33,589 nucleotides of DNA from CAVXAE01 sp044225565 (GCA_044225565.1 JBGAIL010000032.1:1-33589), one strand, 5' to 3'. Positions 8,794 to 16,414 are shown, numbered from the stretch's first letter. Made by a program: numbers and translations. Notes: generated by a model not told the origin, from the sequence alone.

Positions 8794-9135
8794 TCACACT
8801 CGCCCCAACGCCGCCTGCAGCGTCTCGAGCTCCACGGGCTTCACCAGATGATCGTCGAACCCCGCAGCCTGCGTGCGCTGACGGTCCTCGGTCTGCCCGT
8901 AACCCGTGAGTGCGATGAGTTTCACGTCCTGCAGCTCGGGCATGGAGCGCAGCCGCTTCGCCACCTCGTAGCCGACCAGCTCGAGCAGCATGGCGAGGGA
9001 TTCCGCGACGTCGATGTGGTCTTCCACCACCAGCACGCGCCGGCTACCTGCTCCGGCCTGCGTTTCCGGCATGCGCTCTTCTTCCGCGCTTTCCGCCAGC
9101 GGTAGCTGCAACTCGAAGGTGGCACCCAGTCGCGC
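8794..9135 (-). pseudogene. Hybrid histidine kinase remnant with internally deleted receiver domain
   Basis: On the minus strand the frame opens in the end of a histidine-kinase ATPase domain (GATFELQLPLA). It runs into a receiver domain beginning RRVLVVEDHIDVAESLAMLLEL. All of the sensor and most of the kinase are absent: the AraC gene ends at 9222. The receiver jumps from the first helix (ELVGYEVA) straight to the segment after the active site (KRLRSMPELQDVKLIALTGYG...LVKPVELETLQ). The central strand with the phospho-acceptor Asp is missing. About 30 residues are lost, apparently between two GYEV-like repeats. Frame is preserved. A 92-aa ORF from ATG 9072 has a good Shine-Dalgarno (GGAAGAAGAG), so a short protein could still be made. 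It may be a decayed gene or an assembly collapse. Confidence 0.75.
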
Positions 9136-9221
9136 CGGATGCCGATGCTCAGGGTCGCCGAGCGGATGGTTCGCCCAGTCGATCGCGCGCCGGCGCGCGC
9201 CGGTCTCACCGCCCGGGAATC

Positions 9222-10007
9222 TCAGCGGAAGAACTTGTTGGGCGTGACGCCGAGCGTGCGGTGGAACATGGCGATGAAGGCGCTCGGGCTCGTGTAGCCC
9301 AGGTCCAGCGCCACCGTGGTGACGGGCTGGCCCGCGGCCAGGCGCCGCATGGCCTCGAGCAGGATGGCCTGCCGCTTCCAGCGCCCGAAGCTCATGCCCG
9401 TCTCTTCCGCGAACACGCGGTCGATGGTGCGGCTGCTCGCACCGATCTGCTTCGCCCATTGCTCGCGGGTGCGCCCGTCCGAGGGGTTGCGCAGCAAGGT
9501 CTTCACGATGATCCGCATGCGGGGATCCTTCGGCTCCGGCAGGGAAAGGGCGCCGCGGCCGGTGGTCGCTTCCAGCAGCTCGTCGACGAGCACGCGCATG
9601 AGGCGCTCTTCGGCGCCGCCGGGTGGATAGAGCGGCGGCAGCTGCGTGGCCTTGATCAGCAGCTCCCGCAGCAGGGGCGATACGTTGAGCACGCGGGATT
9701 CGGCGGGCAATCGCGGGTCCACCGAGACGTCGAAGTACGCAGACCGCAACGAGGCGGCCGTGCCGGTGCGGATGACGTGCGGCGTGCCGGCGGGAATCCA
9801 GACGGCGCGCTGCGGAGGCACGATCCAGGTGGTGCCCGGCATCACCACGTGCAGGATGCCGGTGCTGCCGTAGACCAGTTGCGCGCGATCGTGGAAATGC
9901 GGCGAGTTCTCGAAGCTCGCCGGCCAGTCCCGCCGGAGCGCGGCCACGGGACGGCGCGCGTCGATGACGTCGAGCTGCGCCCGCGAGAAATCGATTCCGG
10001 CCGTCAA
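9222..10007 (-). CDS. AraC-family transcriptional regulator (paralogue 1)
   Basis: About 261 aa. An N-terminal cupin-like sensor domain (FHDRAQLVYGSTGILHVVMPGTTWIVPPQRAVWIPAGTPHVI) is followed by a C-terminal double helix-turn-helix (REQWAKQIGASSRTIDRVFAEETGMSFGRWKRQ ... VALDLGYTSPSAFIAMFHRTLGVTPNKFF). No good ATG is available. I placed the start at TTG 10007, 43 bp after the dioxygenase stop, with GGAG 11 nt upstream; this start is uncertain. It is last in the minus-strand block dgcN-dgcA-permease-dioxygenase-araC. It closely resembles the second AraC protein at 14758, so the pair probably arose by duplication and may share operator sites. Confidence 0.88.
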   Translation of the reverse strand: MTAGIDFSRAQLDVIDARRPVAALRRDWPASFENSPHFHDRAQLVYGSTGILHVVMPGTTWIVPPQRAVWIPAGTPHVIRTGTAASLRSAYFDVSVDPRLPAESRVLNVSPLLRELLIKATQLPPLYPPGGAEERLMRVLVDELLEATTGRGALSLPEPKDPRMRIIVKTLLRNPSDGRTREQWAKQIGASSRTIDRVFAEETGMSFGRWKRQAILLEAMRRLAAGQPVTTVALDLGYTSPSAFIAMFHRTLGVTPNKFFR

Positions 10008-10050
10008 CCTTCCGCCCGCTCCGCCTGCTGGAGGTAGCGGGATTAAACGG

Positions 10051-11211
10051 CTAACGCTTGGGCGACTCAAGGGCCGCGGCCTCGCGCGGCCTCCAGGGCC
10101 TGGTGTCGATATTGCGGTGCAGGGTCTTCTGGCGGCTCGAGACCACGTCCCGGTCGATGTAGGCCTGGCGCATGTGGCGCGACCCCGTCTCCAGCCGGAA
10201 GGCGCGGCGGCTGTGGATGATGCGGTAGTTGTCCACCATGAACATCTCGCCGGGCTGCAGCTTGAAGCGCAGCTGGATGTCGTCTGCACGGATCAGCTCC
10301 GCATACTTGCGGCGCGCGCGGAAGAACACGTCCAGCATGTCCGGGTCGGCGGCGGTCACCAGGTCGCAGCGGCCGTGGAAGCGCACGTGCTCGACGCGCC
10401 CGTCGGAGCTCACGTCGATGAAGGGGCAGGTGTGCTCGAGGATCGCCTGGTCGTCCGCATAGCGGAAGACCACCGGCACGGTGGTCAGCGCGCGGAACAG
10501 ATCCGGGAATTCGCGGCGCATCTTCTCCGCGACGTAGAAGCCATCCGTCATGCCGGATTCGCCGCCTTCCGCGTCGTTGGAAAGGCAATGCAGCAGCACG
10601 TAGCCGGGCTGCGGAACGCGATAGGGGTTGTCGACGTGCGGCTCGAGCGCACGAGGCGTCATGCTGAGGTCGTACACCTTGCCGGTGCCCACCGCCTTGA
10701 TGTCCTCGATGCCGCCGTTGTTGGTGATGCGCATGAAGCCCAGCAGCTCGATGAAGCGCGCCATGCCGTCGAGCTCTTCCGGAATGCCCTCTACGAGCAC
10801 GAAGCCGAGTCTTGCGATGTCGTCGAGCAGGCGCAGCAGCGCGCGCGGATCGGATTGCAACTGCGCGAGTGGATAGCGGGGCAGCGGCGAGAGGCTCGCA
10901 TTCCACAATTGCTTCTCACCCAGCAGCTCTTGCGTGAAGGGATGCTCGGCCCGCTCGCGCAGCTTCGCGAGCGAATACACGGCGCGGTGGCCATCGCTGA
11001 ATTGCAGCGTGAGCGCGTCGCCGTTCTGTTCGGTGGCCGTGATCGACACGTCGAGCGGGATCTGGTCCGCGTCCTTCAGCTTGTGGCCCGTGCCGGGATC
11101 GCGATGCTCGGGATTCGTGCTCGCTTCGCGCAGCCAGAACGAAGTGAAGACGTGGGAGAAGCCTGCCGCGTCGCTGAGCGTGAGCCGCGTGGGGGTGTTC
11201 GAGATTTTCAT
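10051..11211 (-). CDS. Gamma-butyrobetaine hydroxylase-like Fe(II)/2-oxoglutarate dioxygenase
   Basis: A 386-aa enzyme of the BBOX/TMLH group (TauD fold). An N-terminal domain of about 95 residues (RLTLSDAAGFSHVFTSFWLRE ... LQFSDGHRAVYSLAKLRE) precedes the catalytic domain. The iron ligands are visible: HVD (EPHVDNPYR) and the distal His in VDNYRIIHSRRAF. The Arg that binds 2-oxoglutarate is in RHMRQAYIDRD. Known members hydroxylate gamma-butyrobetaine or trimethyllysine. Here the N-terminal domain lacks the usual cysteine cluster that holds zinc, so the substrate may differ. I chose ATG 11211 because the family fold begins there. It has no Shine-Dalgarno but has a -10-like TAGCCT 7 nt upstream. 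Context is a D-glutamate-type gene block, which is an unusual partner. Confidence 0.87.
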   Translation of the reverse strand: MKISNTPTRLTLSDAAGFSHVFTSFWLREASTNPEHRDPGTGHKLKDADQIPLDVSITATEQNGDALTLQFSDGHRAVYSLAKLRERAEHPFTQELLGEKQLWNASLSPLPRYPLAQLQSDPRALLRLLDDIARLGFVLVEGIPEELDGMARFIELLGFMRITNNGGIEDIKAVGTGKVYDLSMTPRALEPHVDNPYRVPQPGYVLLHCLSNDAEGGESGMTDGFYVAEKMRREFPDLFRALTTVPVVFRYADDQAILEHTCPFIDVSSDGRVEHVRFHGRCDLVTAADPDMLDVFFRARRKYAELIRADDIQLRFKLQPGEMFMVDNYRIIHSRRAFRLETGSRHMRQAYIDRDVVSSRQKTLHRNIDTRPWRPREAAALESPKR

Positions 11212-11218
11212 GATGGAA

Positions 11219-11224
11219 AGGCTA
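11219..11224 (-). promoter_or_regulatory. -10-like hexamer TAGCCT, probable leaderless promoter of the dioxygenase gene
   Basis: TAGCCT ends 7 nt before ATG 11211 with no Shine-Dalgarno between. Transcription would start at or within 1 nt of the start codon. No clear -35 is present, in keeping with activator dependence. A palindrome-type site lies upstream at 11269-11283. Confidence 0.45.
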
Positions 11225-11265
11225 GCACCGGCCCCGTGGGGCAGGTCGGGCGCGCCAGTCACGAT

Positions 11266-12567
11266 TCATCGCGATCGCGACAACCGGCGGCAGGAGAGGG
11301 CATAACCGCCGCCCACCAGGGCACCCAGCGCCGTGAGGATGGCGAGCATGAGGTATTCGGCAGCCGAACTCGCCAGCATCAGCCAGAGGCAGGCGAGCAG
11401 GGCGGCGATCGCGATCGGCACCCCGGCGGTGAGCACGAATCCGGGACGGGCATCGGGAGGATCGTCGTGGCGCAGCTTGATCAGCGCCGCGCAGGTGGTG
11501 ATGTATCCGACCAGGCGCGTGAGTGCCGTGACCACCAGCGCACCGAGAAATGATGTGTAGATAGCGAGCAGCGCACACAACACGCCCGTGATCACGATGC
11601 CGACGTGCGGCGTCTGGAATCGCGGGTGGCATCTACCCAGCATCTCGGGCAACTGCTTCTGCTCGGCGAGGGCGAACGGCAGGCGCGAGCCGGTGAGCAT
11701 GATGGCGAACAGCGTGCCGAGCATCATCAACAGCGCGCCCGCCGCCAGCAGTCGTCCGCCGAGCGGGCCGAGAATGTGCGTGGCGGCATCGAGCACGGGC
11801 CGCTCCGATGCGGCGAGCCCGTCGACGGTGCCGATGCAGATGGCCTGGATGGCGAGATAGAGCAGCGCGATGACCAGCAGGCCCACGCCGAGAGCGAAGG
11901 GGACGTCGCGGCGCGGATTGCGCATCTCGCCGCTCACGTTCATCGCGGACTCGCTGCCGATGAACGCGAAGCTCATGAGCATGAGCGCGGATTGCCAGTC
12001 CGCGAGCGCCGGCGTCCGCTCGAAGGCGAAGCGCTCGAAGTCGATGGCCGGTATCCCGATCAGCACGAAGCCGCCGAGCAGCGCGATCTTCACTGCGGTG
12101 AGCGCGTTGTTGATCAGTGCCGAGCGGCGCACCCCGACGACGACTGCCACCGTGATGAGCGTGGAGACGAGCACGATGCCGATGAGGCGAGCCCAGCTCG
12201 AGGACAGCGCGGGGCTCAGTCCGCCCGCGTAGGTGATGGCGAGATTGAGGATGGTAGCGAAAGAGAACAGCCGCGAGACCCACGCGAGCCAGCCGACCAT
12301 GAACCCGACGCCGGGCCCGAATGCCTTGCACGCATAGAGATATGCGCCACCGGTGGTGCTGTAACGGCTGCCCACTTCGGCGAAGCATGCTGCGGCGAGC
12401 CCCACGATCAGCGCGCAGGCGAGCCATGCGAGAAGGCTGTAAGGCCCGAGCGCGCGATACGTGACGGCGGGCAATCCCAGGATGCCGGCGCCGATCACCA
12501 CGTTGATCACCAGCGCGACGAGATCGCCACGGCCGATGTCCCGGCGCAGCTGCGGGGCGTCCGCCAC
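11266..12567 (-). CDS. APC-superfamily amino-acid permease
   Basis: A 433-aa inner-membrane transporter with about 12 hydrophobic segments. The first transmembrane helix has the APC signature (DLVALVINVVIGAGILGLPA). Further family strings are GGAYLYACKAFGPGVGFMVGWLAWVSR and SFAFIGSESAMNVSGEMRNPRRDVP. The chosen start is GTG 12567, 5 nt after the dgcA stop, with TGAGG 3-4 nt upstream; reading further upstream in this frame only shadows dgcA. The tight spacing argues that it imports the substrate of DgcN/DgcA, so D-glutamate or a related amino acid or betaine is a reasonable inference. Its last codons (RLSRSR) overlap the palindrome-type site at 11269-11283. Confidence 0.9.
   Translation of the reverse strand: MADAPQLRRDIGRGDLVALVINVVIGAGILGLPAVTYRALGPYSLLAWLACALIVGLAAACFAEVGSRYSTTGGAYLYACKAFGPGVGFMVGWLAWVSRLFSFATILNLAITYAGGLSPALSSSWARLIGIVLVSTLITVAVVVGVRRSALINNALTAVKIALLGGFVLIGIPAIDFERFAFERTPALADWQSALMLMSFAFIGSESAMNVSGEMRNPRRDVPFALGVGLLVIALLYLAIQAICIGTVDGLAASERPVLDAATHILGPLGGRLLAAGALLMMLGTLFAIMLTGSRLPFALAEQKQLPEMLGRCHPRFQTPHVGIVITGVLCALLAIYTSFLGALVVTALTRLVGYITTCAALIKLRHDDPPDARPGFVLTAGVPIAIAALLACLWLMLASSAAEYLMLAILTALGALVGGGYALSCRRLSRSR
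11269..11283 (-). promoter_or_regulatory. Operator-like site matching the dgcN-araC palindrome
   Basis: Read toward the dioxygenase gene this is TTGTCGCGATCGCGA. It contains the same 14 bases (TGTCGCGATCGCGA) as the palindrome at 14686-14703. The centre of GCGATCGC (11274.5) is 63.5 bp from the A of ATG 11211, exactly the distance seen at the araC gene at 14758. It is embedded in the last codons of the permease gene. Confidence 0.5.
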
Positions 12568-12572
12568 GAGCC

Positions 12573-13559
12573 TCAGCCCCAGAATCCGGGCGCGGGGCCG
12601 ACGATCTCGCCGTCGCGATACTGGACGCCGCCCGGCCAGTCCTGGGCGAGCAGCCAGGGGCCGTCGAGATCCACCACTTCGCAGAGCTGCGCGACGACGA
12701 GCGCGGGCGCGATGGCGAGCGAGCTGTCCACCATGCAGCCGACCATCAGCCGCATGCCGGCCGCGCGCGCGGCTGCTGCCAGCTCGAGGCCTGCCGTAAG
12801 GCCGCCGCACTTGTCGAGCTTGATGTTCACGAAGTCGTAGCGTTTCGCGAGGCGCGGCACGTCTTCGGCAGTGCGCGCCGGCTCGTCCGCGCAGAGGGGG
12901 AGTGGAAGCTCGATGTCCTCGAGCCCGGCATCGTCGTCGCCCGGGATGGGTTGCTCGAGCAGATCCACTTTCAGCTCGGCGAGCCGGGGAGCGAGCTCGA
13001 CGAGCTGGGCGAGGCTCCACGCCTGATTGGGGTCTACCACCAGGCGTGCTCGTGGCGCCGCACCGCGCACCGCGGCGATGGCGGCGACAGGCTCTTCTGC
13101 GTTGACCTTGATCTTGATCCAGGGCTGCCCGGCCAGCTCGCGGGCCCGCGTCTCGTACTCTGCGACGGAGCGGATGCCGATGGTGAAGGCCGTGCAAGCC
13201 GGCTTGGTGCGCTCGACACCGGCGAGCTGCCACACGGACCGGCCAGTGCGTTTCGCTTCGAGGTCCCACAGCGCGGCATCGACTGCATTGCGGGCGCCGC
13301 CTGGTGGAAGCAGCTTCTGGAGACCTGCGCGGTCCACGCCCCCTTCGAGCGGCCCGCGGATGGATTCCAGCTGCGCGCGCATCGATTCCATGGTCTCCCC
13401 GCGATAGCGCACTCCGCAGGCTTCGCCGCGCCCGGTGTGCTCCACCTCGCTCAACGAGACGAACAGGGCCTGCGATTCGGTGCGCGAGCCGCGCGAGATG
13501 ACGAATGGCTCGGTGAGTGGCCAGGTGCGGGTTTCGATCTGCAGCGTGCGGCGCTTCAT
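12573..13559 (-). CDS. dgcA: Enolase-superfamily epimerase, DgcA type (N-acetyl-D-glutamate racemase)
   Basis: A 328-aa enzyme of the muconate-lactonizing/dipeptide-epimerase subgroup. Catalytic elements are intact: KxK lysines 149 and 151 (WIKIKVN), and metal ligands D176 (VVDPNQAW), E202 (LLEQP) and D225 (CADEP). The second-side lysine lies in NIKLDKCGG (247-250). Such proteins were annotated as L-Ala-D/L-Glu epimerases. Next to a DUF1611 gene the published role is DgcA, which racemizes N-acetyl-D-glutamate made by DgcN. The start is ATG 13559, overlapping the dgcN stop by 4 nt (ATGA), so translation is coupled. Function by neighbourhood is well supported; the exact substrate in this organism is inferred. 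Confidence 0.88.
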   Translation of the reverse strand: MKRRTLQIETRTWPLTEPFVISRGSRTESQALFVSLSEVEHTGRGEACGVRYRGETMESMRAQLESIRGPLEGGVDRAGLQKLLPPGGARNAVDAALWDLEAKRTGRSVWQLAGVERTKPACTAFTIGIRSVAEYETRARELAGQPWIKIKVNAEEPVAAIAAVRGAAPRARLVVDPNQAWSLAQLVELAPRLAELKVDLLEQPIPGDDDAGLEDIELPLPLCADEPARTAEDVPRLAKRYDFVNIKLDKCGGLTAGLELAAAARAAGMRLMVGCMVDSSLAIAPALVVAQLCEVVDLDGPWLLAQDWPGGVQYRDGEIVGPAPGFWG

Positions 13560-14575
13560 CCGGCGAGAATCCTGTCGACCGCGGCTTCGAGCGAGGTCTT
13601 CATGGGGTCGAAGCATGGTACGTGCATCTCGGCTTCGGTGCTCGAGAGGATGCGCGCGCGCTCCGCTTCACTGAGCGTGGAAGTGTTCAGGCTGACGCCC
13701 GCGAGCCTCACGCCTGGATTGGTGAGCCGCGCGGCTTCGATGTAGCGCGCAGCGGCCTCCGGCAGGGAAGGCAGCAGGACTTCCGGAAAGGACCGGATGG
13801 ATCGGCGCGTCGGGTCGTGACAGAGGATCAGCACGTCCGGCTGCGAGCCGTGCACCAGCCCGAGCGTGACGCCGGCGTAGGAGGGATGGAACAGCGCGCC
13901 CTGTCCTTCGATGACGTCCCAATGGTCCGCAGCCGCATCCGGCGACAGCGTCTCGGCGGCACCGGCGATGAAGTCCGCCACGACGGCATCCAGCGCCACG
14001 CCGGAGCCGGCGATCATGATGCCGGTCTGGCCGGTGGCGCGGAAATCGGCGTCGACGCCTCGCGCCCGCATCGCCTTCGTGAGCGCCAGCGCGGTGTATT
14101 TCTTTCCGAGCGCGCAGTCGGTGCCGACAGTGAGCAGGCGTTTGCCGGTGCGGCGCCGTGGAGTGCCGACCGGGAAGCTCTGCGTCGAGTGGCGCACATC
14201 GATGAGCCGGACGCCGTGCTCGGCGGCCGCCTTGGCCAGCCCGGTCACGTCGCTGAGCCGGGTGTGCAGCCCGCTGATGACGTGCATGCCGTTGGCCGCT
14301 GCTTCGAGCAGCGTGGGCTCCCAGGCCGGCGGAATGCTGCCCCCCGGGGCTGCCACGCCGATGAGCAGCGACCGGGCTCCGGCCTTCGCCGCTTCCGCAG
14401 GCGTCATCGACGGCAGGCCGAGGCTCACCACGCTGCCGGGGAGGCCGTACTGGGCCAGGCAGGCTTCGGGCGCCCAGTCCTTCACGCCGAAGGCGGTTTT
14501 CGCATAGGGCGCGCTGGAAGAGTCACCGACGAAGAGCAGATAGGGCTTGGGCAATTCGAGGAGATTGGCTGACAC
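13556..14575 (-). CDS. dgcN: DUF1611 P-loop protein, DgcN type (D-glutamate N-acetyltransferase)
   Basis: A 339-aa cytoplasmic protein of the DUF1611 family. The N-terminal Rossmann-like half has PYLLFVGDSSSAPYAKTAFGVKDW and GLPSMTPAEAAKAGARSLLIG. The C-terminal half is P-loop type, with the Walker-A-like VGTDCALGKKYTA (150-162) and GQTGIMIAG and HWDVIEGQGALFHPSYAGVTLGLVHGS. In proteobacteria, DgcN with DgcA forms a D-glutamate catabolic pathway in which DgcN acetylates D-Glu. The chosen start is GTG 14575, with GGAAG 8 nt upstream; the longer frame to 14614 is not needed. It is the first gene of the minus-strand block and lies opposite an araC gene. Confidence 0.88.
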   Translation of the reverse strand: MSANLLELPKPYLLFVGDSSSAPYAKTAFGVKDWAPEACLAQYGLPGSVVSLGLPSMTPAEAAKAGARSLLIGVAAPGGSIPPAWEPTLLEAAANGMHVISGLHTRLSDVTGLAKAAAEHGVRLIDVRHSTQSFPVGTPRRRTGKRLLTVGTDCALGKKYTALALTKAMRARGVDADFRATGQTGIMIAGSGVALDAVVADFIAGAAETLSPDAAADHWDVIEGQGALFHPSYAGVTLGLVHGSQPDVLILCHDPTRRSIRSFPEVLLPSLPEAAARYIEAARLTNPGVRLAGVSLNTSTLSEAERARILSSTEAEMHVPCFDPMKTSLEAAVDRILAG

Positions 14576-14604
14576 GTGGCGCTTCCGGTGGGGCGGGGCG
14601 AGGC

Positions 14605-14610
14605 ACCGTA
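14605..14610 (-). promoter_or_regulatory. Possible -10 hexamer (TACGGT) of the dgcN operon
   Basis: Reading toward dgcN, TACGGT occurs 29 nt before GTG 14575, leaving a normal leader containing the GGAAG ribosome site. No convincing -35 was seen, so it is a weak call. The perfect palindrome at 14686-14703 would be centred about 96 bp upstream of the start point. Confidence 0.3.
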
Positions 14611-14685
14611 GCAAACGGGGCCCATGCGGGCTTTTGCCGCGCCGTCAGCGGTCGTCGAGAAAACGTCAGGTCCCCGGGGCGTTCG

Positions 14686-14703
14686 CTGTCGCGATCGCGA
14701 CAG
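14686..14703. promoter_or_regulatory. Perfect 18-bp palindrome, proposed AraC operator in the dgcN/araC divergent region
   Basis: CTGTCGCGATCGCGACAG is fully self-complementary. It lies in the 182-bp region between the divergent starts of dgcN (14575) and araC (14758). Its centre (14694.5) is 63.5 bp from the araC ATG. Fourteen of its bases recur at the same distance from the dioxygenase start. The position fits an activator site. The GCGATCGC core also occurs by chance inside genes in this GC-rich sequence, for example near 11405 and 17195. Confidence 0.6.
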
Positions 14704-14744
14704 ATATTGGCGAGGCCGCGTGAATACGCCAGGCCGGCCGGCCG

Positions 14745-14750
14745 TAGATT
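14745..14750 (+). promoter_or_regulatory. -10-like hexamer TAGATT, probable leaderless promoter of araC paralogue 2
   Basis: TAGATT is followed by exactly 7 nt and then ATG 14758, with no Shine-Dalgarno. The same geometry is seen at 11211, 16482 and 22982. Confidence 0.45.
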
Positions 14751-14757
14751 CCGCCGG

Positions 14758-15567
14758 ATGACCCAGTACGCGCCGAAAGTCCCGGCGATGTTCGAGGAGG
14801 TGCGGCAGCTCGAGCGGCTGCCCTATCCCATCGTGGCCTTCTGTCGGAAGTATCCCCACGGTCATCTCGTCGAGCGGCACCGGCACGATCGCGCGCAGCT
14901 CATCTACGCGCTGCGGGGGATCATGAGGGTCGATACCGTGGATGGAATCTGGGTCGTGCCGCCCATGCGCGCGTTGTGGATGCCACCCGAGGTGGAGCAC
15001 GAGCTGCGGGCGTCGAGCCCGGTATCGCTGCGCACACTGTTCATCAAGCCAAAGTTGCGGGATTCGCTGCCTGCTGAATGCAGCGTCGTCGAAGTCACTC
15101 CGCTGCTGCGCGAGCTGATCCTGCGCATGATCGCGATTACCGACGAGCAGGGACTGGAGAACGTGCGCGCGCACATGATCGAGCTGATCCTCGATGAGAT
15201 CCGCGCCGTGGAGACGTTGCCGCTGCATGTGCCGATGCCCTCAGATTCGCGAGCGCTGCGCATCTGCAAGGGACTCCTGCAGGATCCGGCTGATACTAAG
15301 ACCTGTTCTCAGTGGGGCGCGAGCGTGGGAGCGAGCTCGCGTACGCTCGAACGGCTCTTCCAGAAGGAGACGGGCGTGAGCTTCGGCTCGTGGCGGCGCC
15401 AGGCGCGGCTGCTCGCTGCACTTGGGCGCCTCGCCGAGAAGACCCCCGTTTCCACGGTGGCTTACGATCTCGGCTACGAAAGCGCGAGCGCGTTCACGGC
15501 GATGTTCCGGCGCACGTTGGGTCGCTCGCCCAGCGAGTTCTTCCCGCAGCAGACCGAGGCGGCCTGA
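14758..15567 (+). CDS. AraC-family transcriptional regulator (paralogue 2)
   Basis: A 269-aa regulator. The N-terminal cupin-type sensor (HRHDRAQLIYALRGIMRVDTVDGIWVVPPMRALWMPPEVEHEL) is followed by two HTH units (CSQWGASVGASSRTLERLFQKETGVSFGSWRRQ and VAYDLGYESASAFTAMFRRTLGRSPSEFF). It shares long runs of pattern with the AraC protein at 9222-10007 in both domains. ATG 14758 is preferred to an in-frame TTG at 14707, because homology begins near it and a -10-like TAGATT sits 7 nt upstream. It is divergent from dgcN and most likely controls that operon through the palindrome between them. Possible effectors are D-glutamate or a betaine-like compound (inference). Confidence 0.92.
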   Translation: MTQYAPKVPAMFEEVRQLERLPYPIVAFCRKYPHGHLVERHRHDRAQLIYALRGIMRVDTVDGIWVVPPMRALWMPPEVEHELRASSPVSLRTLFIKPKLRDSLPAECSVVEVTPLLRELILRMIAITDEQGLENVRAHMIELILDEIRAVETLPLHVPMPSDSRALRICKGLLQDPADTKTCSQWGASVGASSRTLERLFQKETGVSFGSWRRQARLLAALGRLAEKTPVSTVAYDLGYESASAFTAMFRRTLGRSPSEFFPQQTEAA

Positions 15568-15715
15568 CAGCGCGGCACGCAGCCCGAGCCTGAAGCGACA
15601 TGGGCCGGCCGCCGCCGCGCGCGGGGCGGCGCGTATTCGCGCGGGAACGAACTCCGGCCCGTTGCGTTAAGCTTGCGGCGCGCCACCGCGCAGCCATTCC
15701 ATTCATCGAGGTCCC

Positions 15716-16355
15716 ATGAGCAATCGCCCGTCCAGAGAAGGTTCCCCCGTTCCCGACGTCCCGCTGGCCGAGCTCAGGGAAGGCAAGGTGAACCGGTTGA
15801 GCCGCAAGGATCTCTTCGGTGGCCGGCGCGTCAGACGTGGTGTGCCTCTCGGTGAACGACGCCTTCGTGATGGAAGCCTGGCAGCGCTCCGAGAAGGCGC
15901 AGGGCATCCACTTCGTCGCCGATCCGTTCGCGAAGTTCACGGAGGCCATGGGCATGGCCGTGGACCACAGCGAGGCCTCGCTCGGCACGCGCTCGTGGCG
16001 CTATTCCATGGTCGTGAAGGACGGGAAGATCGAGAAGATGTTCATCGAGCCCGACAAGCCGGGCGACCCGTTCGAGGTGTCCGATGCCGACACCATGCTC
16101 GAGTACCTGAGCCCGGGTCACAAGTCGCTGGGTCCGGTGCTGATTCTCGCGCGCGAAGGCTGTTCGTTCTGCGCTCGCGCGAAGCAGATGCTCGACGAGC
16201 GCCACGTCCCGTACGACGCCGTCTATCTGGGAGACGGGTTGACGATGGAAGGCGTGAAGGCCGCTTCCGGCGTCGCCAAGGTGCCGCAGGTGTTCATCGA
16301 CGGCAAGCTCATCGGCGGCGCGGATCAGTTGGAGCGGTTCTTCGCGAAGACCTAG
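15716..16355 (+). pseudogene. Peroxiredoxin-5/glutaredoxin hybrid gene, broken by internal deletion and frameshift
   Basis: The first about 39 codons (from ATG 15716, Shine-Dalgarno GAGG) match the N-terminus of a Prx5-type peroxiredoxin (REGSPVPDV ... RKDLFGGRRV). The frame then changes. From about 15825 the other frame gives SDVVCLSVNDAFVMEAW, GTRSWRYSMVVKDGKIEKMFIEP and DPFEVSDADTMLEYL. A C-terminal glutaredoxin domain follows, with CSFC and VAKVPQVFIDGKLIGGADQL. The segment between these parts, which normally holds the peroxidatic cysteine (PGAFTPTCS), is missing. By comparison with the family about 33 residues (about 100 bp, not a multiple of 3) are lost. An intact protein would be a GSH-driven peroxidase. 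It is either a real pseudogene or a local assembly error. Confidence 0.85.
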
Positions 16356-16414
16356 GGCGTTTCGCGGTGCTCGAGGTGGCCATTGCTCTCCGCGCCGGTG
16401 CGCGCAGCCGCAAA

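Noticed and set aside
15819..16355. A separate short glutaredoxin-like gene from GTG 15819
   Set aside because: The reading begins in the middle of a peroxiredoxin domain whose N-terminus lies just upstream in another frame, so it is the second half of a broken gene.
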